The notes beneath the pieces were generated by a model. That model ran no database searches, was not told where the DNA came from, and was given only the letters and a program-made list of their open reading frames with translations. A DNA stretch of 64,000 nucleotides from Goodfellowiella coeruleoviolacea (GTDB lineage: Bacteria; Actinomycetota; Actinomycetes; Mycobacteriales; Pseudonocardiaceae), in assembly GCF_024171785.1 (NCBI RefSeq), contig NZ_JAMTCK010000014.1, positions 62,001-126,000 of the forward strand, given 5' to 3'. A program made the translations under genes and the position numbers. Within the stretch, counting starts at the first letter, position 1. Every line of letters starts with the position of its first letter. Shown one piece after another: positions 7,992 to 16,900 of this stretch.

Positions 7992-9262
7992 CGTGCTTCC
8001 TCCGGTTGTGCTGGCTGGGGCAGGCTGACCACGGTGCCGGTGCGGCGGGCCTGCTCCGCCGCCCACACCAGCCGGTGGGTCTCCAGGCTGTCCCGGCCGT
8101 TGGTGAGGATCAGGGTCGGGTCGCCGGCGGCGACCGCGGCCACGAAGGCGTTGACCAGTCCCTGGTCGCCGCCGCCGTGTCCGTCGCCGGCGGTGGCCCC
8201 GCCGGCCGGGGTCGAGGTCAGCACCTCACTGGTGTCGTGCAGGAAGTCGTGCACGGTGAGGGTGTCGCCGTCGCCGTCCAGCGAGCCCCTGGTGCCGAAG
8301 ACACGGGTCTTGCGGTGGGCCCCCGGGGCGAACGCGGTCATGGTGAACGAGGCGGTGACACCACCGGTGTACTCGATGTTGACCACCTGGTGGTCCACCA
8401 CGTCGTTGTCGCACGCGTACACGCAGCGGCCGTAGGGGCCCTCGCGTAACGCCCGGCGCACGCCCGCCTCGGTGCGGTCGTCGGTGAGCACCGACAGCGG
8501 CCACTCCCGGGTGTCGTTGAGCATCGGCAGGTAGATCCGGGGGGCCGAGTAGGGGCAGTTCGCCTCGACCGCGCAGTCCAGGCAGCGGTCGGCCGCGCCC
8601 TCGGGGCGGCGCTGCGCCCGGAACTCGTAGAGCCCGCCGAACGAGGACACCCGCACCGCCGGCCGGCCGATCACGTGCGCCAGCCAGTCCAGGTCGTGGC
8701 AGGACTTGGCCATCAGCATGAACGTGGACTCGTCCTCGCGCCGCCAGTTGCCGCGCACGTAGGAGTGCGCCTGGTGCCACCAGCCCACCGGCTCCAGGTG
8801 CTCGACGCTGACCACGTCGCCGATCCGTCCACTGTCGACAACGCTCTTGAGCAGCCGGGAGTAGGGCGTGTAGCGCAGCACGTGGCAGACGGCGAGCATC
8901 ACCCCGGCGTCCTCGGCCGCGGTGACGATCCGCTCGGCGTCGGCCTCGGTGGTGGCCATCGGCTTTTCCAGCAGCAGGTGGTAGCCGAGACCGGCCAGGG
9001 CCACGGCCGGATCGGCGTGGTGCTGGTCCTGGGTGGCGATCACGGCCACGTCGGCGAGGCGGGGCTGGGCGAGCAGCGCGCGCCAGTCATCGAACACGGC
9101 CTCGGGCGGCACGTCGTAGCGCAGCGCGAGCGAGTCCCTGGCGAAGGACCGGGGCTCGGCCACGGCCACCACGCGGGCGCGGCCGGTCTGGGCGAAGCAG
9201 GCGGCGTAGGTGCTCCCTCGGGAGCCCGCGCCGACGATGGCGACGGTCACCGGTCTGGACAA
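7988..9262 (-). CDS. Gfo/Idh/MocA family oxidoreductase with Cys-rich insert
   Basis: A 424-residue NAD(P)-dependent dehydrogenase. It has a Rossmann fold from GAGSRG (about residues 11-16) and the family EKP motif in LLLEKPMATT. A CLDCAVEANCPYSAPRIYL insertion at about residues 237-255 carries closely spaced cysteines that could bind metal. Such enzymes oxidise or epimerise sugars and inositols. It is the first gene of the ABC operon, so it probably acts on the imported compound. The start is a TTG at 9262 preceded by GGGGGAGATG; a GTG four codons in is an alternative. Codon 272 is TTA, rare in this genome type. Confidence 0.88.
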   Translation of the reverse strand: MSRPVTVAIVGAGSRGSTYAACFAQTGRARVVAVAEPRSFARDSLALRYDVPPEAVFDDWRALLAQPRLADVAVIATQDQHHADPAVALAGLGYHLLLEKPMATTEADAERIVTAAEDAGVMLAVCHVLRYTPYSRLLKSVVDSGRIGDVVSVEHLEPVGWWHQAHSYVRGNWRREDESTFMLMAKSCHDLDWLAHVIGRPAVRVSSFGGLYEFRAQRRPEGAADRCLDCAVEANCPYSAPRIYLPMLNDTREWPLSVLTDDRTEAGVRRALREGPYGRCVYACDNDVVDHQVVNIEYTGGVTASFTMTAFAPGAHRKTRVFGTRGSLDGDGDTLTVHDFLHDTSEVLTSTPAGGATAGDGHGGGDQGLVNAFVAAVAAGDPTLILTNGRDSLETHRLVWAAEQARRTGTVVSLPQPAQPEEAR

Positions 9263-9289
9263 GCGCTCATCTCCCCCACCGTAGGGTTA

Positions 9290-9312
9290 TTAATGAAAGT
9301 TCCTTTAATTAA
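9290..9312. promoter_or_regulatory. ROK repressor operator between divergent promoters
   Basis: A 23-bp AT-rich dyad, TTAATGAAAG-TTC-CTTTAATTAA, matches its own reverse complement at 18 of 23 positions and stands out in the GC-rich context. It has the AAAG-centre-CTTT core of known actinobacterial ROK operators. It lies 28 bp before the oxidoreductase start and 49 bp before the ROK start, so one site could control both directions. Confidence 0.7.
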
Positions 9313-9360
9313 TTCGCGATGGTCTACCATTTGCTCGTTCACCCAGTCAAGGGAGAGTTC

Positions 9361-10551
9361 GTGTCGGAGACACGTCGCCCGCACAGCGGCAGCCCGTCGT
9401 TGCTGCGGCTGATCAACTCGGTCGCGGTGCTGTCGGCACTGCGCGAGTCCAGCCCGGCCACGCTCAGTGACCTGGCCACCCGCACCGGCCTGTCCCGGCC
9501 GACGGTGGAGTCCGCGGTGGAGGACCTGGTCGAGCAGGGCTGGGCCGCCGAACTCGCCGCCGAGGCCGACCAGCGCGGTGGGCGGCGCGTGGGCCGGCCG
9601 GCCCGGCGCTACGTGTTCCGCGCGGACAGCGGCTACGTGCTGGGCCTGGACATCGGCGCGCACCGGGTGCTCGGGGTGCTCGCCGACCTCAACGGCGAAC
9701 CGGTGCACACCCACCAGACCCGGGTGGACCCTCGGCTGGACGCGGACGCCCGGATCGCGGTGGTGCGCGGGGTGGCCAACCGGTGTCTGGCCGAGGGCGG
9801 CATCGACCGCAGGCGGCTGATGGCCGCCGGCGTGGGCAGCCCGGGCATCATCGACCGGGCCGGCACGGTCACCGTGTCCACGGTGCTGCCCGGCTGGGTC
9901 GGCCTGCCGCTGGCCCGCCGGCTGTCCCGGTCCTTCGGCTGCCCGGTGCTGGTGGACAACGACGCCAACCTCGCGGCACTGGCCGAACGCTGGCACGGCG
10001 TGGCCACCCAGGCCGACTCCCTGGTCTACCTGCTGGTGGGCCGGCGCATCGGTGCCGCACTGGTGCTGGACGGCAAGGTGCACCGCGGTTTCGGCGGCGC
10101 GGCCGGCGAGATCGGCCTGCTGGACCCGAAGAAGTGGGAGCTGTGCCGGGAACGCCTGCTGGGCCCGGCCACCACCGCGTCCATCGACGACCGCGACCAC
10201 CAGGTCACCGAGCAGATCATCGCCAGCGCCAGGGCCGGCGACTCCGCCGCACTGTCTATTGTGGACGACTTCTGCGCGGTGCTGGCCCAGCACGCCGCGG
10301 CCATGACGCTGACCGTGGACCCGGAGATGGTGGTCCTCGGCGGCGGCCTGGCCAGCGCCGACGACCTGCTCCTGCCCCGACTGCAACAGCACATCGACCG
10401 GGTGTGCATCCGCAGCCCCCGGATACTGGCCTCCAGCGTGGGCGAGGAGGCCGTGGTGCTCGGCGCGGTCCGCCTCGCCCTGCAGGCCGCGGACGAGGCA
10501 CTGCACCAGCGGGCGCGCAGCAGCATCACCGCCCGGGGCAGCGGCGGCTGA
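9361..10551 (+). CDS. ROK family transcriptional repressor
   Basis: A 396-residue regulator with an N-terminal winged HTH (SPATLSDLATRTGLSRPTVESAVEDLVEQGW) and a ROK sugar-binding domain (GYVLGLDIGAHRVLGVLADL; VDNDANLAALAERW). The zinc-binding CxCGxxGCxE motif of ROK kinases is missing at the expected place (GEIGLLDPKKWELCRE), which argues for a regulator, not a glucokinase. The GTG at 9361 has AAGGGAGAGTTC in front and is preferred to an ATG at 9319. It is divergent from the sugar ABC operon across a palindromic operator, so it is its likely repressor. Confidence 0.92.
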   Translation: MSETRRPHSGSPSLLRLINSVAVLSALRESSPATLSDLATRTGLSRPTVESAVEDLVEQGWAAELAAEADQRGGRRVGRPARRYVFRADSGYVLGLDIGAHRVLGVLADLNGEPVHTHQTRVDPRLDADARIAVVRGVANRCLAEGGIDRRRLMAAGVGSPGIIDRAGTVTVSTVLPGWVGLPLARRLSRSFGCPVLVDNDANLAALAERWHGVATQADSLVYLLVGRRIGAALVLDGKVHRGFGGAAGEIGLLDPKKWELCRERLLGPATTASIDDRDHQVTEQIIASARAGDSAALSIVDDFCAVLAQHAAAMTLTVDPEMVVLGGGLASADDLLLPRLQQHIDRVCIRSPRILASSVGEEAVVLGAVRLALQAADEALHQRARSSITARGSGG

Positions 10552-10681
10552 TCTTCGCGGCTGAGCAGATGTCGGTGACGCACTGGCGAGATCGCCGACG
10601 CCCGGGAAGGGGCACAGCATGCACGACCCGGACCGGTCACCGGCCGACCACCTGGCCGGCCCACCGCTGGCGTTGACCGGT

Positions 10682-10712
10682 CCGCTCGGGCCGTTGCGCG
10701 CGGACCGAGCGG
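10682..10712. terminator. hairpin between convergent ROK and NmrA genes
   Basis: An 8-bp stem, CCGCTCGG/CCGAGCGG, with a 15-nt loop sits in the 182-bp gap between the convergent genes, so it could stop transcription in both directions. No T tract. Confidence 0.35.
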
Positions 10713-10733
10713 CCGTTCCCGACCCGGGGCCTG

Positions 10734-11657
10734 TCAGGCGGTGGCGTGCATGTTCTCCCGCGCCCACTGCTCGAAGCTGGTGAGCGGGATGCCGAAGCCC
10801 CGCGCGTACTCCGGGCGGGCCGGCTGGCCGGCCACGTCCAACCACTCGTGCGAGGCCCCCATGTCCGGCATTCCGGCGGCGTAGGCCTCGTCCGCGGTCA
10901 TGTCCGGTGCGGACAGCCGGGTGCCCAGCACGTCGGAGAGGACCTCGGCGATCCGCGTCATCGTCAGGTAGTCGCTGGCCAGTTCCAGCTCGACCCGGTG
11001 GAACCGCTCGGGTTCGGTGAGGGCCGCGGCGGCCGCCCTGCCGATGTCGTCCGTGGCAACCAGGGACAGGTGGCTGTCGGGCTTGAAGAGCGTCACCAGA
11101 CCGCCCTCGACGCCGCGCGGGAACAGGTACTTCATGGAAGGCAGGAAGTTGTCCATGAAGAAGGCCGGCTTGATGAGGGTCCAGTGGCGGAAACCGGCCG
11201 CGCGGACCCGGTCCTGGATCGCGCTCTTGGCCCCCATGCTGGGTTCCACCGCGGTCCAGCGGCCCTCCGCCCAGCCGGGGGTCCCGGTGTGCTGGCCGGC
11301 ACCGGAGGCGGACGTGTGCACGAACTGCGGCACGCCGGCCGCCCTGGCCCCCTCGATGAGGTTGACGCCCTGGGTCACCTCCCCGGCGAAGTCGAAGCCG
11401 GCCTCGCTCATGGCGGGCATCTGCACGGAGAACACGGCGCGGGCGCCTTCGGCGGCGCGCACCACCGAGTCGCGGTCGTGCAGATCGCCGGTGACCAGTT
11501 CGGCGCCGAGCGCGGCGACGGCCCTGGCCCGGTCGGAGTTCGGGTCGCGCACCAGGGCGCGGACGGGGACACCGGCCGCGAGCAGGGCGCGGGCGGTGGC
11601 GCCGCCCTGCTTGCCGGTGGCACCGGTGACCAGGACGGGTGCGGAGGTCGTGGACAT
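10734..11657 (-). CDS. NmrA-like NAD(P)-binding protein
   Basis: A 307-residue atypical short-chain dehydrogenase of the NmrA/HSCARG group. It begins VLVTGATGKQGGATARALLAAG (GxxGxxG dinucleotide loop) and contains VRDPNSDRARAVAALGAELVTGDLHD, typical for these redox-sensing or quinone/flavonoid-reducing proteins. The ATG at 11657 has AAGGGAGAACC upstream. Two matching GC-rich palindromes flank its probable -10 region, and a truncated TetR gene lies divergently, so it was probably once TetR-controlled. Confidence 0.87.
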   Translation of the reverse strand: MSTTSAPVLVTGATGKQGGATARALLAAGVPVRALVRDPNSDRARAVAALGAELVTGDLHDRDSVVRAAEGARAVFSVQMPAMSEAGFDFAGEVTQGVNLIEGARAAGVPQFVHTSASGAGQHTGTPGWAEGRWTAVEPSMGAKSAIQDRVRAAGFRHWTLIKPAFFMDNFLPSMKYLFPRGVEGGLVTLFKPDSHLSLVATDDIGRAAAAALTEPERFHRVELELASDYLTMTRIAEVLSDVLGTRLSAPDMTADEAYAAGMPDMGASHEWLDVAGQPARPEYARGFGIPLTSFEQWARENMHATA

Positions 11658-11690
11658 GGTTCTCCCTTGGAAGGCATCGAGAACAGCGAA

Positions 11691-11738
11691 ACGGCGGGGC
11701 CCGCCGTTTTCTCCCGGTACGATACGGCGGGGCCCGCC
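11691..11738. promoter_or_regulatory. paired palindromic operators upstream of NmrA gene
   Basis: ACGGCGGGGCCCGCCGT (11691-11707, a perfect odd-length palindrome that extends two more bases on each side) and GGCGGGGCCCGCC (11726-11738) share a core. Their centres are 33 bp apart (three helical turns), flanking a TACGAT that may be the -10 of the NmrA promoter. They fit a dimeric TetR-type repressor. Confidence 0.6.
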
Positions 11739-11763
11739 ACTTAGCAACGCCGGCGGTCACACC

Positions 11764-11880
11764 GTGCCCGACCACCAGTGCGCCGACGCCGGGCGCCACG
11801 ACGCGCGCATCCTCGCCGTGGCCGAACAGGAGATCGCCGCCCACGGCGCCAACGCCTCCCCGGAGCAGATCGCCCGCTGA
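11764..11880 (+). pseudogene. truncated TetR regulator (N-terminal HTH part only)
   Basis: A GTG-initiated frame of 38 codons reads RHDARILAVAEQEIAAHGANASPEQIAR and then TGA. This is the start of a TetR HTH (helix 1 plus the beginning of helix 2); the recognition helix and ligand domain are missing. The next ~250 bp encode nothing recognisable. Position and orientation (divergent from the NmrA gene, next to paired palindromes) are those of a classic TetR/target pair, so the repressor seems to have been lost. Confidence 0.6.
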
Positions 11881-12129
11881 TCGTCGGCATCGTCCTGGCC
11901 ACCGAGGCGGGCAGCGGGCCGCCCGGCCACCCCGGCGCCCAGAAGGCCAACGGGGGCAACGCCGCCGGCCGCCCGTCCCCCGCGCGAGCTACCCGCGGAT
12001 GTCCACCTCGGGGTGACGATCGCACACCGGTTGATTCCTAGTGTTCATTCCTGCCAACGGCTTCGGGCCGCGGACGCACCACCACGCGGCTCTGCCGCCG
12101 CCGGGAACGCGCGCTGGGAAGAGGTGCAC

Positions 12130-12945
12130 ATGGACGAGTCACCGTCGCCGTGGTGGAGTCCCCGGGAACTGCCCGGGGTGGAGGTCCTGTCCCCGCGCGC
12201 CACGAAGCACAACTGCCCCAGGTTCACCCTGCACAGCGGGTACGCCATCACGATCACGCGCACCGGGGCACCCCGGCGGATCCGCTACCGCGGCCGCGAG
12301 CGGAGCGTGGGCACCACCGGCACGGTCACGGTGGTGGAGCCGGACGAGGTGGTGGAGGCGCTCGACACGCGTGCCGGCTCCCTCCACATCAGCGTGCTCG
12401 TGGTGCCTCCCGAACTCCTGCCGGACGTCACCGGTCACTCGAAACCGCCCCGGTTTCCCCGATTCACCTATGCCGATCGCGGCTTGTTCAACGGCTTCGC
12501 CCGGCTGCACGACGACCTGGCGCGCGGCGCGGACCGGCTGACCGTGCAGTCGACGTTCACCGCCCTCGTCGACGTCCTGGTGCGGCGGCACGCCGCCGCC
12601 CCCGACGCGACCCCTGACCCGCTCCGGCCGCGAGCGCTGCGCCAGGTCCACCAGGTCCTGCACGACTGCCTGGACGCCAACATCAGCCTCGACGAACTCG
12701 CGGCGGTGGCCGGATGCGGCCGGCACCACCTGGTCCGCAGCTTCCGGCAGGCGTACGGGGCGCCGCCGCACCGCTACCGGACCCTGCTGCGGCTGGCCAG
12801 AGCCAGGTCGATGCTGGCGGCGGGCCACTCGGCGGCGGACGTGGCCGCGGCGCTCGGCTACTTCGACCAGAGCCAGCTCAACCGGCACTTCCGGCAGGAA
12901 CTCGGCACCAGCGCGGGCGGCTACGCCCGAGCCGTGCGGCGGTAG
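12130..12945 (+). CDS. AraC family transcriptional regulator
   Basis: A 271-residue protein with an N-terminal cupin-like sensor domain (about residues 10-140) and a C-terminal double HTH (about 170-271). The latter includes LDELAAVAGCGRHHLVRSFRQAYGAPPHRYRTLLRLARARSML and the second helix pair SAADVAAALGYFDQSQLNRHFRQELGTSAGGYAR. The ATG at 12130 is chosen because GGGAAGAGGTGCAC precedes it. The sensor resembles AraC regulators of amino acid exporters and efflux genes, but none lies beside it; target unknown. Confidence 0.9.
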   Translation: MDESPSPWWSPRELPGVEVLSPRATKHNCPRFTLHSGYAITITRTGAPRRIRYRGRERSVGTTGTVTVVEPDEVVEALDTRAGSLHISVLVVPPELLPDVTGHSKPPRFPRFTYADRGLFNGFARLHDDLARGADRLTVQSTFTALVDVLVRRHAAAPDATPDPLRPRALRQVHQVLHDCLDANISLDELAAVAGCGRHHLVRSFRQAYGAPPHRYRTLLRLARARSMLAAGHSAADVAAALGYFDQSQLNRHFRQELGTSAGGYARAVRR

Positions 12946-12998
12946 CCACCTGATCACCCCGACCGCACCCCGGTCTGTCCACTTGCGACTGGTGTGCG

Positions 12999-13029
12999 GA
13001 GCGGCGGCCCCGCTGCGGGGCCGCCGCTC
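12999..13029. terminator. bidirectional terminator hairpin
   Basis: A 14-bp perfect stem (GAGCGGCGGCCCCG and its complement) with a 3-nt CTG loop sits between the convergent AraC gene (ending 12945) and the SGNH hydrolase gene (ending 13044). Confidence 0.75.
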
Positions 13030-13043
13030 CACCACAGCTCCGG

Positions 13044-15731
13044 TTATCGATCACCCCCGCTGACGGCGACATCGACGGGAACGGGACCTCTCGTGCCGTC
13101 CGGGTTCACCACCGCGGCGAACGGATTGGCGTCCATCGCGTTGGCCGGCGCCTCGGGGCGGGTGCTCGACTGGGCGCTCGCCGCGCTGCCGACCGGGCGG
13201 TCCGGAATCACGCAGTTGGACCTCGCGGACTCGTAGGCGCCGTTGACGGCCGTCACGCAGAACTTGTAGTTCCACACGCCCGGGAACAGGAAGGCGACGC
13301 CGTACTTGGTGCCGTCGATGATGTTCTCGTCGGCGTGCGGGGTGGAGCCGCTCTCGTTGATGTTCTGCACCCACAGCCGGTAGCCGGCCGCCTCCAGCGA
13401 ACCCCGCCAGTTCAGCTCCACCGTGGTCGGATCCATGGTGCTCACCTGCAGATTGGTCGGTGCCGGTGGCGTGCTGGCGCCGACCGTCACCGGCCGGGCT
13501 CCCCCGGGCAGACCACCGCCGACGGCGTTCCAGGTGACGACCGCGACGCTGTAGTGGTGGCCCCCGTCCAGTCCGTCGACCCGCACCCGGTTGCCGCGGA
13601 ACCCGGTACCAGTGAGAAAGGCACCGGGCTCGTCCTTGTCGAACAGCAGCAGCCCGTACCGGTCGATGGTGTCGGTGTACGGGCCGGTGGGTGGGGTGAT
13701 CTCGACCTCGATGCTGTTGCGGTCGACGGGCCGGCTGATGATGTTCTGCGGCGGCGGGGCCGTCTGCGGGTGGGCGACCGCGCTGACCGTTTCCGTCCAG
13801 GGTCCCTTGACGTCGTCACCGCCGACGGTGCGCACCTGGTATTCCCACTGGATGCCGTCAACGGTCCACGTGGTGTCGGTCCGGTTGGTGTTGGTGCGCC
13901 CCTCACTCCAGGTTGTCTGGCCGGCGATCCGCGACCGCACGTCGTAGCCGAATGCCCCGTACACCGGGTCCCAGGTGACGGTCACCCCGAGCGGGCTGGA
14001 CACCGCCTTCAGGTTGGTCGGCGCCGGGGTCGGCCGGACCGGCAACTGGCCCGGCGGAACGGGACCGCGATCTTCGCCCAGCCCGTACTTGTCGTGCAGG
14101 GTCCCCGCGAAGGCTCCGGCGAGCTGGACTTCGCCGAGCGAGTTGGGGTGCAGGCCGTCGTAGGCGGCCGGACAGCTGTCGGGGGAACAGGAGTAGGCGG
14201 TCATCCAGTCGACCAGTTCCACTCGGGAGATGCCCTTGTTCCACCGCGCGGTGGCGTCGTCGAGCAGCCGCGCGTACTTGTCGGTCTTCTCGATCAGGTC
14301 CTCCCGGCCGCCGAGCCTCGACCGGTGCGGCACATTGGCCAGCGCGAAGTGGACATCCGGCTTGGCCGCGCGAACCTGGTCGACGATGGACTCGACGCTG
14401 TCCAGCGTGCCCGCCTCGTCGCTGACGAACCAGCCCATGTCGTTGAAGCCGAGCGCGAGCAGGATGAGATCCGGCTGATAGGTCGCGACCTGCGCGCGGA
14501 TCTCGTTCTTCATCTGCGCGGCCTGCTTGCCCCAGAGTGCGAAGTGGTCGCTGTCGAAGGCGACTCCGGCCGCGTACCCGCCGTTGACGCGGATCCCCTC
14601 GCTCTGCGGCTTCTCACCCGGCAGGAGCGGCGGTTTCGGCGGGGCGGGCTGGTCCGGGGTGAACGTGCCGTGATAGGGCCCCACGAAGTCGACCCCGACG
14701 TGGTTCTCCTGGAACCACTGCGACAACCGGTAGCGCCAGGTGTAGTCGCCCTCGTGGCCCTGACTGATCGAGTCGCCGACCACCATCACCCGAATCGTCG
14801 ACGGCCAGGCGACATCTCCGACACCCCGCTCCGCCAGCCGCACGAGGTTCTCGACGAGCTTGCGTGCGAAGTCACCGTTGAGCAGCCCTTGGATGTACGG
14901 CAGCGGATTCGACCACGAACCGAGCCGGGTGATGAAGTTCCGCGTGGTTTCCTGCACGGCGCTGACCACCGAGCCCGCCTGGGCGTTGGCCCACTTGAGC
15001 ATGCTCCCGAGGAACCCCCCGGTCAGCGCGCCCACCACCGCGACGGCAACCGCCTCCGCCCAGACATCCCCGTCACCGAGCGACCGCCCGTCGAAGTAGG
15101 CGTTCATCAGTTCGGTGATGAGCCCGCCCAGCCCACCGCCGACGGCCCCGCAGATCAGTACGGCGATGACCGCCCCGGGGGCGAAGAAGAGCGTGCACAA
15201 CGGTACGACCACGAGTGACACGGCCACCCCGACCGTGGAGGCGATGAACTTCTGCCACCAGTTCGCCGCGGTGCTCACCTCACCCGCGGGTGCGACGATG
15301 ACCAGACTGTCGCCGACGATTTGGATGCTGCCGTTGTACCGGACGCCGCTCTGCCGCTCGTAGAACCCCACACTGTTCCGCTGCGCCATCAGGGTCAACG
15401 ACTCGCTGAGCGTGAGCCCCTTGCTCTGGTCGGCGCGGACCGTGTCGACCACCTGTCGCATCTGATGCTGCCACACGTCCGGTCCGGGCGAGGTGTTGAA
15501 ATCGATGGCGGCCACCAGGTCGGTGTCACTGCTCGCCAGCGACCGCAGCGCACCCGCGTCACGGGCACACCCCATCCGCAACCCCGCCGTCCCCGCCGCG
15601 ATCGTCTGGCTGTCGAAGCTCGATCCGGCCGTGGCACACGCTTCCCCGGCCGCCTCCGCCGGTTGGGCGGTCCCCGCCACCACCAATGTCACGGCCAGGG
15701 CGAGCGCCGTCAGCCATCTGGGTCTTCTCAT
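13044..15731 (-). CDS. secreted SGNH/GDSL hydrolase with FN3 repeats
   Basis: An 895-residue exported protein. A Sec signal peptide (MRRPRWLTALALAVTLVVAG ... AEAA) is followed by an uncharacterised region and a glycine-rich hydrophobic segment at about 166-204 that could be membrane-embedded. The SGNH esterase domain has GDSIS (Ser about 321), GFND as block III and DGLHPN as the Asp-His block. The C-terminal third carries three FN3-like repeats (each ending near a TYxVAVxTxxxx pattern). SGNH enzymes remove acyl groups from lipids, glycans or peptidoglycan; FN3 repeats suggest polymer binding. Monocistronic. The ATG at 15731 has GGAGAGGGAAC upstream. Confidence 0.85.
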   Translation of the reverse strand: MRRPRWLTALALAVTLVVAGTAQPAEAAGEACATAGSSFDSQTIAAGTAGLRMGCARDAGALRSLASSDTDLVAAIDFNTSPGPDVWQHQMRQVVDTVRADQSKGLTLSESLTLMAQRNSVGFYERQSGVRYNGSIQIVGDSLVIVAPAGEVSTAANWWQKFIASTVGVAVSLVVVPLCTLFFAPGAVIAVLICGAVGGGLGGLITELMNAYFDGRSLGDGDVWAEAVAVAVVGALTGGFLGSMLKWANAQAGSVVSAVQETTRNFITRLGSWSNPLPYIQGLLNGDFARKLVENLVRLAERGVGDVAWPSTIRVMVVGDSISQGHEGDYTWRYRLSQWFQENHVGVDFVGPYHGTFTPDQPAPPKPPLLPGEKPQSEGIRVNGGYAAGVAFDSDHFALWGKQAAQMKNEIRAQVATYQPDLILLALGFNDMGWFVSDEAGTLDSVESIVDQVRAAKPDVHFALANVPHRSRLGGREDLIEKTDKYARLLDDATARWNKGISRVELVDWMTAYSCSPDSCPAAYDGLHPNSLGEVQLAGAFAGTLHDKYGLGEDRGPVPPGQLPVRPTPAPTNLKAVSSPLGVTVTWDPVYGAFGYDVRSRIAGQTTWSEGRTNTNRTDTTWTVDGIQWEYQVRTVGGDDVKGPWTETVSAVAHPQTAPPPQNIISRPVDRNSIEVEITPPTGPYTDTIDRYGLLLFDKDEPGAFLTGTGFRGNRVRVDGLDGGHHYSVAVVTWNAVGGGLPGGARPVTVGASTPPAPTNLQVSTMDPTTVELNWRGSLEAAGYRLWVQNINESGSTPHADENIIDGTKYGVAFLFPGVWNYKFCVTAVNGAYESARSNCVIPDRPVGSAASAQSSTRPEAPANAMDANPFAAVVNPDGTRGPVPVDVAVSGGDR

Positions 15732-15875
15732 AGTTGTTCCCTCTCCGCCAGCAAGTCGACGCGTCATCCGCGTGTCTGGGTACGGGCAGTGCGAACGCAG
15801 CCGACCGTACGAACAACGCGAGAGCGCGGACTAGGGCGAAATTGACCCGGTGACTGGGGTTTTGCTGGACAACTG

Positions 15876-16829
15876 TTATGCCACGGGCCGCATCGTCGAG
15901 CCCCGGAACGCCCGCCGGTAGGCGCCCGGGGTCGTGCCCACCAGGGCGCGGAAGCGGCGGCGCAGGTTGACCGCCGAGGTGAGGCCGACGCGGACCGCGA
16001 TCGCCTCCACCGGCAGGTCCGTGCTCTCCAGCAGGGTGCGCGCCTCGGCGACCCGGCGCGACAGCAGCCACGCACCCGGGCTCGTGCCGAGCCGCTCGAC
16101 GAAACGGCGGGCCAGCGTGCGCGGTGACACGCCGAGGTGCGCGGCCAGGTCAGCCACGGACAGCGGGGTCGCGAGACGCTGGCTGGCCCAGGCGAGCAGG
16201 CCGTCCAACTCGTCACCGGGCGGTCGGGTCGGCACGTACTGCGCCTGACCGCCCTCGCGGTGCGGCGGCATCACCATGTGCCGCGCGATCAGCGCGGCGT
16301 GCGCCGGCCCGTGGTCCTGGCGAACCAGGTGCAGGCACAAATCGATGCCCGCACCCGCCCCGGCGCTCGTGGCGACGTCCCCGTGGTCCACGTAGAGCAC
16401 GTCGGTCGCCACGCGCACCCGGGGGAACTCCCGCCGCAGCTGCTCGGCGCGCTCCCAGTGCGTGGTGGCCGAGCGGCCGTCCAGCAGCCCGGTGCGGGCC
16501 AGCGCGAACACCCCCGAGCAGATCGAGACGAGCCGCGCTCCTCGGGCGTGCGCCCGCAGCAGCGCGCGGCGCACCCGGGTGGGCAGCGGCGCCTCCACCG
16601 GCGACCACCCCGGGATGATCACGGTGTCCGCGGTGTCGAGCGCGGCAAGGCCCTTCGACACCGACATCGCGTACCCGGCGGTGGTCGGCACCTGGCCGGG
16701 TTTTTCCGCGCACACCTCGAACTCGTAGTACCGGGGCACCCCGGCCCTGGCCATGCCGAACACCTCGGCGGCGCAGCCCAGTTCGAACGTCGACTGCACC
16801 GGCCGCACCAGCGCCACCACACGATGCAT
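15876..16829 (-). CDS. GlxA-type regulator (DJ-1/PfpI domain plus AraC HTH)
   Basis: A 317-residue regulator. Residues about 1-185 form a DJ-1/PfpI class I amidotransferase-like domain (VALVRPVQSTFELGCAAEVFG; RLVSICSGVFALARTGLLDGRSATTHW, with the cysteine of the nucleophile elbow present). Residues about 220-317 form the AraC double HTH (LSVADLAAHLGVSPRTLARRFVERLGTSPGAWLL). Family members sense metabolites and activate catabolic operons. It is divergent from a small cupin gene, the obvious target. An identical 367-bp fragment of this gene recurs at 19986-20352. Confidence 0.9.
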   Translation of the reverse strand: MHRVVALVRPVQSTFELGCAAEVFGMARAGVPRYYEFEVCAEKPGQVPTTAGYAMSVSKGLAALDTADTVIIPGWSPVEAPLPTRVRRALLRAHARGARLVSICSGVFALARTGLLDGRSATTHWERAEQLRREFPRVRVATDVLYVDHGDVATSAGAGAGIDLCLHLVRQDHGPAHAALIARHMVMPPHREGGQAQYVPTRPPGDELDGLLAWASQRLATPLSVADLAAHLGVSPRTLARRFVERLGTSPGAWLLSRRVAEARTLLESTDLPVEAIAVRVGLTSAVNLRRRFRALVGTTPGAYRRAFRGSTMRPVA

Positions 16830-16900
16830 GGCAAGAAAGTACCCCAAGGTGTCTTTGTCGACACTGGTCCGCCACGTCCCGCGCGCGGCATCGTCAGGGC

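Noticed and set aside
9361-10551. Glucokinase assignment for the ROK protein
   Set aside because: It has an N-terminal HTH and lacks the CxCGxxGCxE zinc motif of ROK kinases.
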